A stretch of DNA of 51,402 bases from CAG-452 sp045531335 (GCA_045531335.1 JAZSDU010000050.1:1-51402); one strand, 5' to 3'; positions 7,965-17,575 are shown, counted from the stretch's first letter. Program-made: numbers and translations. The notes: generated by a model from the sequence alone, not told the origin.

Positions 7965-9948
7965 ATGAATTTAGAAAATAAAATAGTCGGAGGCAGATAC
8001 CAAATAATAGAACAAGTAGGTAATCGGAGGAATGGCTACAGTATATAAAGCAAAAGATTTAGTGTTAAATAGATGTGTAGCTGTAAAAATTTTAAGAGAT
8101 GAATTTACTACAGATGAAGAATTTGTAAAGAGATTTAATATAGAAGCACAAGCTGCAGCAAGTATTACTGATCCAAATATAGTTTCTGTTTATGATGTAG
8201 GTAAAGAAGATAATTTATATTTTATTGTAATGGAATTAGTAAAAGGTAAAACATTAAAAGATATAATAGTAGAAGATGGAGCTTTAGGATGGAAATGGTC
8301 TGTAAAAGTTGCAATGCAAATTGCATCAGCACTAGAGACTGCTCATAGAAATAATATAGTACATAGAGATATAAAACCACACAATATTATAATAACAGAA
8401 GAAGGTATTGCAAAGGTAACAGACTTTGGAATAGCAAAAGCAGTTTCTAATTCTACAATAACAGCTTTTGGAACAACGATGGGTTCTGTACATTATTTTT
8501 CACCTGAGCACGCAAGAGGAGGACATACAGATGCTAAATCTGATATTTATTCTTTAGGAGTAGTATTGTATGAAATGTTAACAGGAAAAGTACCATTTGA
8601 TAGTGATACACCAGTATCTGTTGCATTAAAACACATGCAAGAAGAACCAGTGCCTCCAATAACGTTAAAACCAAATCTTCCAAAGAGCGTAAATGATATA
8701 ATAGTAAAAGCTATGCAAAAGGATCCAGGAGAAAGATATACAAATGCAACAGAAATGATTAGGGATTTAGAAAAGTCATTAAAAAATCCTAGTGGTGAAT
8801 TCGTATTTGAAGGTGAAAACAGAGATTTTAGAACACAAAGAATATCATTGGATTATACAAAAAAAGAAAATAAGGAAGAGAAAAAAGAAAATAAAAAAGA
8901 AGGAAAATTTGCAAAGATAACTAAATTTTTTGAAGAACACCCAGTAGTAAAAGTTTTTGCAATAATACTTTCATGTATATTAGTATTTGCTATTGCGATG
9001 GGAGGAACATATCTTGCATTAAGTTTAGGAAAAGCAAAAGAAGTTGTACTTCCAAATTTAACAAATTTAAGCTTGGAACAAGCACAAGCAAAAGCTGATG
9101 AATTAAAAATTAAATTGGAAGTTCAAGAAGAAAAATATGATCCAGAAATACCGTTAGGACAGATAATTTCACAAGAGCCTCCATATCAAGAAAATTATAA
9201 TATTAAAGAAGGTTCAACAGTAAAAGTTATTATAAGTAAAGGGCAAGAAATTGTAAAAATGCCTAAAGTAGTTGGATTAAAAAGAGATGAAGCGATAAAT
9301 GCTTTAAGAGATGCAAAATTAGAATCAGAAGTAAAAGAAGAGTATAGTGATAACATAGAAAAAGATTATGTAACAAAACAAACTACAGCAGATGAAAAAG
9401 AGATTGCACAAGATACAGAAATTCCAGCAGGAACAAAAATTATAATTTATGTAAGTATGGGAATAGAACAGGTAGAAGTACCAGATTTATCTGGAAAAAC
9501 TGAAAGCGAAGCGAAAACAGCAATTTCAAATGCAAAACTAAAATGGAAAAGTACAGATAAAATATCTGATTCAAGTAAACCGAATGGGGTAGTTGTAAGT
9601 CAATCTATATCTGCAACAAGTATGGTTGATAAAGATACAGAAATAACAATAACAGTAAATGAGTTTGATGAAGTAAAAGAGGCAACTATAAATGTTAATG
9701 TATCATCACTATTAAATGGTGCAATTGAATATGAAGATGAAGAAAAAACAATTCCAAAAGATGTTAGATTAAAAATAATTGTTGGAAGTGATACTATATA
9801 TGATGAGACAATATCACCAACTGCAACTAATATAGAAACCAAAAAGAAAGATAAGGGAACAAAAGAAGTAAAAGTATATATTAATGAGATTTGGAAAGCA
9901 ACAGAGTCGCTTAATTTTAATACGCAATCATCAATAACAATAAAATAA
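7965..9948 (+). CDS. prkC: PASTA-domain Ser/Thr kinase PrkC, with a +1 shift at CGG 8025-8027
   Basis: Membrane kinase that senses muropeptides and controls growth and germination in Bacillota. It starts at ATG 7965 (MNLENKIVGGRYQIIEQV) behind AGGAGAGGGG. After VGN the in-frame codon is CGG, and the zero frame stops at 8046. Skipping the C restores VGNGGMATVYKAKD, the ATP-binding glycine loop. The full product is 660 aa: kinase domain with HRDIKPHN and DFGIAKA, one membrane helix (about residues 325-348), then three PASTA repeats. RsgA, which usually follows prkC, is absent. Confidence 0.94.
8025..8027 (+). other. CGG recoding site 1 (prkC glycine loop)
   Basis: Context AAT-CGG-A. +1 reading gives Gly-Gly-Met-Ala, the invariant nucleotide loop of kinases. 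Confidence 0.88.
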
Positions 9949-9950
9949 TA

Positions 9951-9982
9951 TGTAGGAGTCGCCATCCTCGGCGACTCCTACA
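9951..9982. repeat. REP-like palindrome (family A)
   Basis: A near-perfect palindrome TGTAGGAGTCGCC ... GGCGACTCCTACA between prkC and rpe. It occupies the place where rsgA sits in relatives. Confidence 0.8.
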
Positions 9983-10020
9983 AAACATAAATAAAATTTA
10001 ATAGTAAAAGGAGAACCAAA

Positions 10021-10677
10021 ATGTTAGAAATATCAACATCAATATTAACAGTTGAAGAAGAAAATGCAACAAAAGTATTTTATGATTTAGAAGTAGCAGG
10101 AACAGATTATTACCATATAGATATAATGGATGGAAAATTTGTAGAAAAGAATACAGAAAAAATGATGTATGAATATGCAAATACAATAAAACAAATTTCA
10201 AATTTACCATTAGATGTACATTTTATGGTTGAAGATGTTAAAGGAAATATTGATAGATATATACCTTTAAATCCAAGTATAATTACATTTCATTACGAAT
10301 CTTGCAAGGATGATGAAGAAGTAATAAAATATATTAATTATATTAAAGAAAACGGTATAAAACCAGCAATATCAATAAAACCAGCAACTGATTTAGAAAA
10401 AATTAAAAAATTTTTACCAATGCTTCATATGGTGTTAATAATGACAGTAGAACCTGGAAAGGGTGGTCAAAAACTTATACCAGAGTGTTTGGAAAAAACT
10501 AAAGAACTAAAAAAATATTTAGAAGATAGCAATTTAGATACATATATAGAAGTAGATGGTGGAGTAAACAAAGATACAATAGAAATGGTAAAAGAAGCGG
10601 GAGTGGATATAGCAGTTGCAGGAAGCGCAATAATATCTGCAAAAGATTTTAAACAAGCAATTAATGAATTGAGATAA
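10021..10677 (+). CDS. rpe: Ribulose-phosphate 3-epimerase
   Basis: 218-aa TIM barrel interconverting ribulose-5-P and xylulose-5-P in the pentose phosphate pathway. Motifs: ISTSIL at the first strand (SASIL in most relatives), HIDIMDGKFV with metal ligands, DVHFMV, MTVEPGKGGQ phosphate-binding loop, VDGGVN and AGSAI. It is more divergent than most (STSIL), but all blocks are present. ATG after AAAGGAG. Follows prkC as in Bacillus, though rsgA is missing. Confidence 0.9.
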   Translation: MLEISTSILTVEEENATKVFYDLEVAGTDYYHIDIMDGKFVEKNTEKMMYEYANTIKQISNLPLDVHFMVEDVKGNIDRYIPLNPSIITFHYESCKDDEEVIKYINYIKENGIKPAISIKPATDLEKIKKFLPMLHMVLIMTVEPGKGGQKLIPECLEKTKELKKYLEDSNLDTYIEVDGGVNKDTIEMVKEAGVDIAVAGSAIISAKDFKQAINELR

Positions 10678-10708
10678 ACAGTTCTAGGGATAATCCCTAG
10701 AATTGTTT
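10677..10708 (+). terminator. Terminator after rpe
   Basis: AACAGTTCTAGGGA pairs with TCCCTAGAATTGTT around a three-base loop, immediately after the rpe stop. Confidence 0.75.
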
Positions 10709-10742
10709 ATTTGATTCAAATTAATAATATAATGATAATAAA

Positions 10743-10769
10743 AGGGTCGACTTTAGTCGACCCTACAAA
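10743..10769. repeat. REP-like palindrome (family A)
   Basis: GGGTCGACT-TT-AGTCGACCC followed by TACAAA, between the ends of two convergent genes. Confidence 0.75.
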
Positions 10770-10779
10770 TATTTGTTAT

Positions 10780-12195
10780 TTACTTCTTAATTGGTATCAA
10801 ATTTTTAGCCACGATTCCAAGTCCAATTAAAGTAGCTAGCATTGATATTGCAAATCCTAAATAAGGAATTAAATATATTAATGATAATATTAAGGTTATT
10901 CCTAATATATATAAATAAATATTTAATTTATCAGATATTCTATTTTTAGCAAATGTAGCTATTGATATTATAAATATTGGTTTGGCTATTATTACTAATA
11001 TTATATAGATTAATAATACAATTAACCCTAAAATGCTTCCAACATTTGAAATAAGTAAAAGTATTGAAAGTATTGGGATCAAGATTAAAAATCCCAAACC
11101 AATTCCTAAAGCTTTTAATAATGAAATCCATGTTAAATCAGCAAGTTTATCAGCAAAATTAGGTGTAACTTTAGAAAGTAGTAAATAAATTACGTAAGAA
11201 CAAGCAAGTGATGTAAGTAGATTTAATATATAATTCCATATGTTTGATAATATATTATTTGTTTTAAAAGATTTATATTCACTGTAATTAATTTCTTTTA
11301 ATACAACACCATCTTCTAAATTTAATCGTTCTTTAGAAGAATAGTTTAAATTTCCTTTAATAATGCAATTAGATTTGTTAGTATCAAATGTAATTTCTTT
11401 ACAATTAATACTAGCATTTCCTTTAACTTCTCCAGAGAATGTCAATTTATTTGCATTCTCTACATTGAAATTTTCTTCATTTATAAATTTATCATCCAAT
11501 ATTATATTATCTGAGGAAATAAAAGAGTTTCTATAAACGTAACCATTTATGCTGGCGTTCTGGCTATTTAAGTGTAAATCTCTACGTATAAATCCATAAT
11601 ATTTCATATCAAAGTTTTTAGTATTTGCATATAAATCTCCACCAACTTGACAGTTTAAATCCATATCATTACCTATAGCAAAAATATTACCATATACAAT
11701 AGAATTTTGCCCTAATACAATTTTATTTGCACATACATATAAATCACCATTTATTTCTGAACCAGGTTCTAATACAAATTTATCAGCCATTATAAATACA
11801 TTTCCATAAATTGAAGTAATATTATTTACAGATATAGTTGGATTACCCAATTCATCTTTTTCGTTTTCAGAATATGTTATATCTGATTTTATATTTACAG
11901 AATTTGCTGTAGCAAACACATTTCCTGTTATAATTCCACCATTGCTTTGGGGAACAATATCAAGAGTATCCACAGAAGCAAATACATTACCTTCAACAAT
12001 ATTATTTATTTTATATTCATTGTCAGTAATATACAAATCTGAACGAGTATTTTCCTTTGGTTGACTTGTTATTGATTCAGAGTCGTTTGTTGATATTAGC
12101 ATAATATCATCAGAACTTGTTGCAAAGCAAAAAGGAGTATAAGATAGGATTACTAAAAATAGTAAAATAATTAAAAATTTAAATTTTGTTTTCAT
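10780..12195 (-). CDS. Secreted/membrane protein with bactofilin-like beta-solenoid and C-terminal helices
   Basis: 471 aa. The N-terminal signal peptide (about residues 1-25, hydrophobic, ending CFA) precedes a long stretch of short repeats such as GNVFAT, GDLYVC and GNIFAIG, as in polymer-forming (bactofilin-type) beta-helices. At least four hydrophobic helices fill the last 160 residues. The solenoid is therefore probably outside the membrane, unlike cytosolic bactofilins. A ribosome binding site (AGGGGGTC) precedes the ATG on the minus strand. Likely an envelope scaffold; exact role unknown. Confidence 0.75.
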   Translation of the reverse strand: MKTKFKFLIILLFLVILSYTPFCFATSSDDIMLISTNDSESITSQPKENTRSDLYITDNEYKINNIVEGNVFASVDTLDIVPQSNGGIITGNVFATANSVNIKSDITYSENEKDELGNPTISVNNITSIYGNVFIMADKFVLEPGSEINGDLYVCANKIVLGQNSIVYGNIFAIGNDMDLNCQVGGDLYANTKNFDMKYYGFIRRDLHLNSQNASINGYVYRNSFISSDNIILDDKFINEENFNVENANKLTFSGEVKGNASINCKEITFDTNKSNCIIKGNLNYSSKERLNLEDGVVLKEINYSEYKSFKTNNILSNIWNYILNLLTSLACSYVIYLLLSKVTPNFADKLADLTWISLLKALGIGLGFLILIPILSILLLISNVGSILGLIVLLIYIILVIIAKPIFIISIATFAKNRISDKLNIYLYILGITLILSLIYLIPYLGFAISMLATLIGLGIVAKNLIPIKK

Positions 12196-12289
12196 AAGAG
12201 ACCCCCTTTAATATTTAACATTAATATATTTTAAATCAAAATAATTGTCAATTAAAAATTGAAATTAAATTATCTAAATTATAATTTTT

Positions 12290-12949
12290 CTAAATATTTT
12301 CTTTTAAATATTTACAATACTGTGCTACCGGACACATACCACATTTTGGTTTTCTAGCAGTACATGTTTTTCTACCATGCCATACAAGTAAATGATTGAC
12401 ATCTTTATAATATTCTTTTGGAATAATTTTTAGTAAATCTTGCTCAATTTTAGTAGGATCGGATTCAGAAGAAAGTCCTAACCTATTAGAAATTCTTCTT
12501 GCATGAGTATCTACTGCAATGCCAATAGGGTTGTCAAATGCTTCTAGCATTATTACATTTGCGCTTTTTCTACCTATACCTGCAAGGGTAAGTAATTTGT
12601 CCATATCATTGGGCAAAAACCCATTGAATTCTTCTAGTATTTTTTTAGAATATTCTTTAATATTTTTAGCTTTTGATTTATAGAAACCACAAGGATGAAT
12701 TAAATCTTCTAAAACTTTAATATCCATATCTATAAAATCTTGAGGAGTATTATATTTTTGAAAGATGTAAGGAGTAGTTTTATTAACTCTTTCATCTGTG
12801 CATTGAGCAGATAACATAACAGCGATTCCAAGTTCAAACGGTGAATTGAAATCTAGACTACATTTTGCATCTGGATACGCTTTTTTTAACATTTTAATTA
12901 TTTCAACAACATTTTCTGTTGCTGTTTTATGATTACAATTATTATTCAA
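12290..12949 (-). CDS. nth: Endonuclease III
   Basis: A base-excision repair glycosylase/AP lyase for oxidised pyrimidines. Helix-hairpin-helix LTLAGIGRKSANVIM carries the catalytic Lys, IAVDTHARRISNRLG the catalytic Asp, and the [4Fe-4S] ligands C-x6-C-x2-C-x5-C close the protein. I chose TTG 12949, five bases after an AGGGTGA site. A GTG at 12958 would overlap that site. 219 aa, the usual size. Confidence 0.94.
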   Translation of the reverse strand: MNNNCNHKTATENVVEIIKMLKKAYPDAKCSLDFNSPFELGIAVMLSAQCTDERVNKTTPYIFQKYNTPQDFIDMDIKVLEDLIHPCGFYKSKAKNIKEYSKKILEEFNGFLPNDMDKLLTLAGIGRKSANVIMLEAFDNPIGIAVDTHARRISNRLGLSSESDPTKIEQDLLKIIPKEYYKDVNHLLVWHGRKTCTARKPKCGMCPVAQYCKYLKENI

Positions 12950-13020
12950 AACTATCACCCTTTTACATAAAAAATAATATATTATAATAAAAAGTAAGAA
13001 ACAGATGTGGGAGGAGGTCT

Positions 13021-13171
13021 ATGTTAAATCTATTTAAGAAAACATTAGCAGTATGTTTAATTGGATTTGGAATTCGGAGTATTACTTGTAATATTACTTC
13101 CGTTTTCAGGCTGGTTATTTATAACTGGAATTTCAATAGTAATAGTAGGAATAGCCTGGCTTTCTTGTTAA
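13021..13171 (+). CDS. 49-aa hydrophobic membrane protein, with a +1 shift at CGG 13075-13077
   Basis: ATG 13021 follows GGGAGGAGG (13010-13018). The first 18 codons give MLNLFKKTLAVCLIGFGI, then CGG. In the zero frame the rest is polar and unlike a protein. Skipping the C gives GVLLVILLPFSGWLFITGIS and then IVIVGIAWLSC, so the whole is a short basic head plus two hydrophobic helices. Unknown family. It lies just upstream of spoVM, between divergent nth and convergent rpmB; a sporulation link is only suggested by position. Confidence 0.75.
13075..13077 (+). other. CGG recoding site 2 (49-aa membrane protein)
   Basis: Context ATT-CGG-A. +1 reading keeps the hydrophobic character up to a TAA at 13169-13171. 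Confidence 0.8.
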
Positions 13172-13261
13172 AAAATAAAAGTTTTTAACAAAAATTTTGC
13201 CCACATTCCGCACAAAATATTTATAGTTTTTCTATTAAAAAAATAAAGGAGAGGGTTGCAA

Positions 13262-13333
13262 ATGACTATAGTAGTAAAAAAAGTTCCTAAATTTTTAAAA
13301 GGAATAGTAAAATTAATATTTGGTGTAAAGTAA
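13262..13333 (+). CDS. spoVM: Stage V sporulation protein M
   Basis: A 23-aa amphipathic peptide, MTIVVKKVPKFLKGIVKLIF plus GVK, matching the SpoVM pattern K-x-PKFL-x-GIV. In Bacillus it senses forespore membrane curvature and anchors the spore coat via SpoIVA. Strong ribosome binding site AAAGGAGAGGG (13246-13256). Position between the prkC-rpe group and rpmB is the conserved location of spoVM. The usual Pro in the helix (residue 9) is kept. Confidence 0.9.
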   Translation: MTIVVKKVPKFLKGIVKLIFGVK

Positions 13334-13392
13334 TGTATAATACATAAATTATTTTACTATAACTTTAATATCAATTATATTACAAACAAAAC

Positions 13393-13422
13393 AAAAAAAA
13401 TAGGTTGAAGCCTATTTTTTTT
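13393..13422. terminator. Bidirectional terminator between spoVM and rpmB
   Basis: AAAAAAAATAGG / CCTATTTTTTTT around a TTGAAG loop serves the converging genes. Confidence 0.85.
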
Positions 13423-13450
13423 ATTAAACTTATATATTTTAAATAATGAA

Positions 13451-13660
13451 CTAAGCTTTTGTTACTTTACCAGAACGTAAGCATTTAGCACAAACTTTGA
13501 TTTTTTTTGGTTGACCATCAACTATTGTTTTTACTGTTCTTAAATTTGGTTTCCATGTTCTTGAAGTTCTTTTACTTATGTGTGAACGTGTTATACTAAG
13601 TTTATTTCCGTAATTTAATGTTTTTTCACAAATTTCGCATTTTGCCATATTGCTTAGCAC
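13451..13660 (-). CDS. rpmB: 50S ribosomal protein bL28
   Basis: 69 aa with zinc-type cysteines: CEIC near the N-terminus and CAKCL near the C-terminus. The block SHISKRTSRTWKPNLRTV is family-specific. Transcribed alone on the minus strand, as in Bacillus. The ribosome binding site AGGAGGTG lies upstream of the ATG at 13660. Some readers would begin six residues later at MAKCEICEK, which is also preceded by purines. Confidence 0.93.
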   Translation of the reverse strand: MLSNMAKCEICEKTLNYGNKLSITRSHISKRTSRTWKPNLRTVKTIVDGQPKKIKVCAKCLRSGKVTKA

Positions 13661-14001
13661 CTCCTATATCTTGCATAAACTGACTAACTAATAGTTTAGC
13701 ATAAATTAAAAAATATTACAAGAGTTTTTGCAAAAATAATTGACACTATATTTAAATATGCTAAAATAAATACAAATTTAAATTCTATGTGTTTTAAATT
13801 TTAGAAAAATATCTCCAAAATTAAAATAATATTAAATAAATTGTTGTTTGCGTGATTGAATTGATTTTTGGTTTGTAGGGGGCGCAGTCCTCGGCGCCCC
13901 GAAATTTATTTGTTTTTTTGCGGGTCGCCCAAGAGTGCGACCCCTACGGTTAGCAAAATCAATTTCCTCTTAGAAATTACAATTTACCGAAAGGAACTCG
14001 A
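13661..14001. other. Gene-free gap with a REP pair
   Basis: 341 bases between divergent rpmB and comF. AT-rich with promoter-like segments on both strands; the only clear structure is the inverted REP pair at 13874-13948. Confidence 0.6.
13874..13948. repeat. Paired REP-like palindromes (family A), inverted
   Basis: TGTAGGGGGCGC ... GGCGCCCCG, then a 20-odd base AT linker, then CGGGTCGCCC ... GCGACCCCTAC in opposite orientation. This is the paired layout typical of REP doublets acted on by RAYT enzymes. Confidence 0.8.
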
Positions 14002-14649
14002 ATGAAAATAATTGACAACATTTTAAATCTAATATATCCACCAGTTTGTGGTTTTTGCAATCAAATTTGTAAGGAAAGTTTATGTAAAAAATGTAAGATT
14101 AAAATAAAAGAATATGAAATTAATTCAATAAGACAAAGTAAAAATACATATTATGATGAATTACTATGTATATTTAAATATGAAAACATTATAAGAGATA
14201 CACTTATAAAATATAAATTTCAAAATAAAGCATATTTATATAAAACATTTTCAAAAATTATATTAAAAAATGAAAAAATATGTGGCTTTTTAAAAAAATA
14301 TGATATAATAATTCCAGTTCCAATTAGCAAAAAAAGAAAAATACAAAGAGGATATAATCAAAGTTATTTAATTGCTAAAGAAATAACAAAATATAAAGTT
14401 TTAAAAAACGAATGTAATTGTTTAATAAAGCAAAAAGACACCATTGAACAAAGTAAATTAGGCAAAAATGAAAGAAAAACAAATATTCAAGGTGCATATA
14501 AAATAATTAACAAAGAAAAAATAATTAGTAAAAATGTATTGATAATAGATGATATTTATACAACTGGAAACACAGTAAATGAATGTGCTAAAGAATTGAA
14601 AAAAGCAGGAGCTAAAAGGATTGGAGTATTAGCTATTGCAAAAGATTAA
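14002..14649 (+). CDS. comF: ComF family phosphoribosyltransferase-like protein
   Basis: 215 aa. N-terminal zinc finger (CGFCNQICKESLCKKC) and C-terminal PRTase fold with the PRPP-binding loop VLIIDDIYTTGNTV. Required for late steps of DNA uptake in Bacillus; many non-competent clostridia keep it. No comFA helicase is adjacent. ATG 14002 after AAAGGAAC. The stop TAA at 14647-14649 merges into the ribosome binding site of the next gene, so the two are co-transcribed. Confidence 0.88.
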   Translation: MKIIDNILNLIYPPVCGFCNQICKESLCKKCKIKIKEYEINSIRQSKNTYYDELLCIFKYENIIRDTLIKYKFQNKAYLYKTFSKIILKNEKICGFLKKYDIIIPVPISKKRKIQRGYNQSYLIAKEITKYKVLKNECNCLIKQKDTIEQSKLGKNERKTNIQGAYKIINKEKIISKNVLIIDDIYTTGNTVNECAKELKKAGAKRIGVLAIAKD

Positions 14650-14659
14650 GGGAGGAGCC

Positions 14660-16600
14660 ATGGAAGATTTAGTAGAAAGTATATTAGATTATGTTAGAGC
14701 AGATTATACAGATTATGCAATAATGATAAATGGAGAATGGGGAAGTGGAAAAACATATTTCTGGAATAATAAAATAAGAAATAAAATTGATTCACTACAA
14801 TTAAATGGAAAAAGTTATACAACTATATATATGTCTCTATATGGAATTTCTAATTTAGAAGATATAAGCAAAAAAATATTTATAGAGACTACTCAACTTA
14901 TGGATAAAAATATGAGAAAGTATATGAGTACAACAGGACAACAATCAATACCAGAATATGCAAAAACAGGTCTTGATATGGCTAACCTTTTTGGCGTAAC
15001 ACAAAATGGAGATAAAGTAGATTATAGTAAGTTCTTCTCTACAGATGACAAAGTTTTATGTTTTGATGATTTAGAGAGAGCAAATGTTGATGTTATAGAT
15101 ATTCTAGGATATATAAATAATTTCGTTGAACATGATCATATAAAAACAATTATAATATGTAACGAAAAAGAATTAGCAACAAAATTAAAAAGTACAAATT
15201 TGGAAATGAAAACATTTATAGCAACATACCTTTTGGATAAAGAGGGAGATTTGTCTAAAACAGATAAACCAATGGTTGAAAAGATACAAGATAAGATTGA
15301 GTATGTATTTGATAAAGCAAATGATTATGAAAGAATAAAAGAGAAGTTAATAGGTGAAACTTTTGAATATGTTCCAGAGTTTAATTATATTATAAATGGA
15401 ATTTTAATGAGATATGAAAGTAATCCAGATTTAATTAGGTTTTTAAGAGAAAATACAAATTATATCATATCTACATTTAATAAAAGTGGAACAAGGAACT
15501 TAAGAATATTAAAACATGCTTTAAATGACTTTAAAAAAGTATATGAAATGGTAAATAAATATTATCCAAATACAAATTATAGAATATTACAAACAATGCT
15601 TATTTTTACAATAGCAATATCTTTTGAAATAAAAGCAGGAAAAATAACAAAAGATAAATTTGTAAATATAGCAGATAACGAAGAATATAAATCAATTCTT
15701 GTATCTTCAAGAGTATTATTAGATAACAGACAATTCTATATAAAAGAATTTGATAATAATTATTATTATAATTTTAAAGTAGAATACAGATTCTTTAAAT
15801 TTATAGAAATTTATGTAAGAACTAGAATTTTTGATATGAAAACTTTTAAAAGTAATATGGAAGTTATAATAAATACTATAGATACAGAAAAACTTCCTGG
15901 ATATAAGAGATTGCTTACAGAAGAATATTGGAAAATATCTGATGATCAATTTCCAGATGTAATAGAAGAAGTTTTAGAAGATGTTAAAAATGGAAAAGTT
16001 AAACTTTTAGATACTGTTAAAATTTTTATATACTTCACATATTTCATAAAAAAAGGCTTAATTGAATATGATATAAAATCAATAAGATCAATTTTCTTTA
16101 ATGGAATGAATGTGGCTGCATTAACATCTGAATATTGCGAAAACGCAGATAAAGAAATTGAACAAATAATAATAGGAGAAAAAACACAAGAAATAAATGA
16201 AGTGTTAGATCATTTCTATATGATAAATAGAGCTTTAAAAGATAAGATGTATGCAGAAAAAGCTGATAGTATTTTTAAATGTATACCTATGAAAATGGAA
16301 ATGTTTTATGAAAGATTTGATAAAGAATGTATGGATGTTCCAATATTTAAATATTACGATCCGTACCAAACATTCCAAAGACTATCTTGTGCAAGCAATG
16401 AAGATATAGTATCAATTAAGGAAAAACTTTTAGACAGAGCAGATAAATATACAAAAGAAATTGAACCAGAGATGAAAAATATAAGACAATTAAAACAAAT
16501 AATGGATGACTATATAAAAGGAAAAGATATGGGAATAAAAATAGTAATGCTAAAAGAGTTTTCAAGGGATTTAGGAACGATTTTAGAGAAATACAAATAA
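14660..16600 (+). CDS. KAP-family P-loop NTPase
   Basis: 646 aa. Walker A GEWGSGKT (about residues 28-35) and Walker B KVLCFDDLERA (about 134-144) match KAP/STAND-like ATPases. The remaining 450 residues are helical and charged with no membrane segment I can see. ATG 14660 follows GGGAGG (14650-14655). KAP NTPases are known from membrane scaffolding in animals and from several bacterial defence systems. Here it sits alone after comF, so a defence role is only a possibility. Codon use is ordinary for this genome. Confidence 0.75.
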   Translation: MEDLVESILDYVRADYTDYAIMINGEWGSGKTYFWNNKIRNKIDSLQLNGKSYTTIYMSLYGISNLEDISKKIFIETTQLMDKNMRKYMSTTGQQSIPEYAKTGLDMANLFGVTQNGDKVDYSKFFSTDDKVLCFDDLERANVDVIDILGYINNFVEHDHIKTIIICNEKELATKLKSTNLEMKTFIATYLLDKEGDLSKTDKPMVEKIQDKIEYVFDKANDYERIKEKLIGETFEYVPEFNYIINGILMRYESNPDLIRFLRENTNYIISTFNKSGTRNLRILKHALNDFKKVYEMVNKYYPNTNYRILQTMLIFTIAISFEIKAGKITKDKFVNIADNEEYKSILVSSRVLLDNRQFYIKEFDNNYYYNFKVEYRFFKFIEIYVRTRIFDMKTFKSNMEVIINTIDTEKLPGYKRLLTEEYWKISDDQFPDVIEEVLEDVKNGKVKLLDTVKIFIYFTYFIKKGLIEYDIKSIRSIFFNGMNVAALTSEYCENADKEIEQIIIGEKTQEINEVLDHFYMINRALKDKMYAEKADSIFKCIPMKMEMFYERFDKECMDVPIFKYYDPYQTFQRLSCASNEDIVSIKEKLLDRADKYTKEIEPEMKNIRQLKQIMDDYIKGKDMGIKIVMLKEFSRDLGTILEKYK

Positions 16601-16604
16601 ATTC

Positions 16605-16717
16605 AAATGAAAAACGGCATCTTGCACATTTTTTATCGAGAATAAAATCCTCAACGTGCACACGCACGCCTCCGGTTTTATTCTCTCAAAAAATGCACAA
16701 TATACCATTTTTGCTTT
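16605..16717. repeat. Family B hairpin element, copy 1
   Basis: Outer arms (TTGCACATTTTTTATC ... AAAAAATGCACAA) enclose a core ATCCTCAACGTGC ... CGCACGCCTCCGGTTTT. About 110 bases, directly after the KAP gene. Three more copies at 30572, 32611 and 37274. Confidence 0.8.
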
Positions 16718-16755
16718 GAATTCTAATAATTGAATTAAAGGAGAGATATATTACA

Positions 16756-17469
16756 ATGCAAGAATTAAAATTAGACTATTATTTTAAAGAGATGGATAAT
16801 TTTGCCTTTAAAGAAGTATTTGAAGATTGTACATATCCATGGGAAGCTTTAAGAAATATAAATGAATATATAAAAAAATTTATGAGTAATGAAGAGATGA
16901 AAATAAATAAAGCTACTGAGATAGGAGAATTTTGTTCAATAACAGGTAACTACTTCATAGATGAAGGAACGAAAATACATTCAAATGTAACAATACAAGG
17001 GCCGGTATTAATAGGAAAAAATGTAGAGATACAATCAGGAGCACTAATAAGACCTGGAACTATTATAGGAGATGGTGCATGTGTTGGACATTCATCAGAA
17101 GTAAAACATGCAATACTTCAAAATAAATGTAAAGTAGCAAGTTTGGCTTTTGTGGGTGATTCGATTCTTGGAAAATCTACTAGAATTGGTAGTGGAACAA
17201 TAGTTGCAAACAGAAGATTTGACCAAAAGAATATTACTATAAAAATTGAAGGAGAAAAAATAGATACAGGTTCTGATTTTTTCGGAAGTATTATAGGAGA
17301 CAACACTAGACTTGGAGCAAATGTTGCATCACTTCCGGGAGCATTCATTGGTCCATATACATGGATATTACCAGGATTGCAAGTAAGAGGATTTATACCA
17401 GCAGAAAAAAGACTATTTCCAAAAACAGAATATATAATGACAGATAATCAAAAAGTAGAATTAAAATAA
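16756..17469 (+). CDS. Left-handed beta-helix (hexapeptide) acyl/nucleotidyltransferase-like protein
   Basis: 237 aa. After a 60-residue helical head come hexapeptide repeats ([IV]-G-x4 turns: VTIQGPVLIGKNVEIQSGA, LIRPGTIIGDGACVG) as in the acetyltransferase half of GlmU. No N-terminal pyrophosphorylase motif is present, so it is GlmU-like rather than GlmU. Probably acts on a sugar nucleotide. ATG 16756 after AAAGGAGAG. Ends before a strong terminator; a single-gene unit. Confidence 0.82.
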   Translation: MQELKLDYYFKEMDNFAFKEVFEDCTYPWEALRNINEYIKKFMSNEEMKINKATEIGEFCSITGNYFIDEGTKIHSNVTIQGPVLIGKNVEIQSGALIRPGTIIGDGACVGHSSEVKHAILQNKCKVASLAFVGDSILGKSTRIGSGTIVANRRFDQKNITIKIEGEKIDTGSDFFGSIIGDNTRLGANVASLPGAFIGPYTWILPGLQVRGFIPAEKRLFPKTEYIMTDNQKVELK

Positions 17470-17482
17470 TTAAAAAAACTAT

Positions 17483-17518
17483 AAAAAAGATAGCACAAAA
17501 ATGTGCTATCTTTTTTTC
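17483..17518 (+). terminator. Terminator after the hexapeptide gene
   Basis: AAAAAAGATAGCACA / TGTGCTATCTTTTTTT, perfect stem with a T run. Confidence 0.88.
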
Positions 17519-17575
17519 GCTAAAACTTCTCATATTTCACCAAAGGAAAATATTTCCAAAAACAGAATATATAGA

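Noticed and set aside
8025..8027. Simple reassignment of CGG to another amino acid
   Set aside because: A one-to-one reassignment would keep the frame. Here the frame changes by +1 at each site, and the three-base reading ends at stops.
13874..13948. REP clusters as a CRISPR array
   Set aside because: The palindromes are dispersed singly or in inverted pairs over the whole window, without regular spacers or cas genes.
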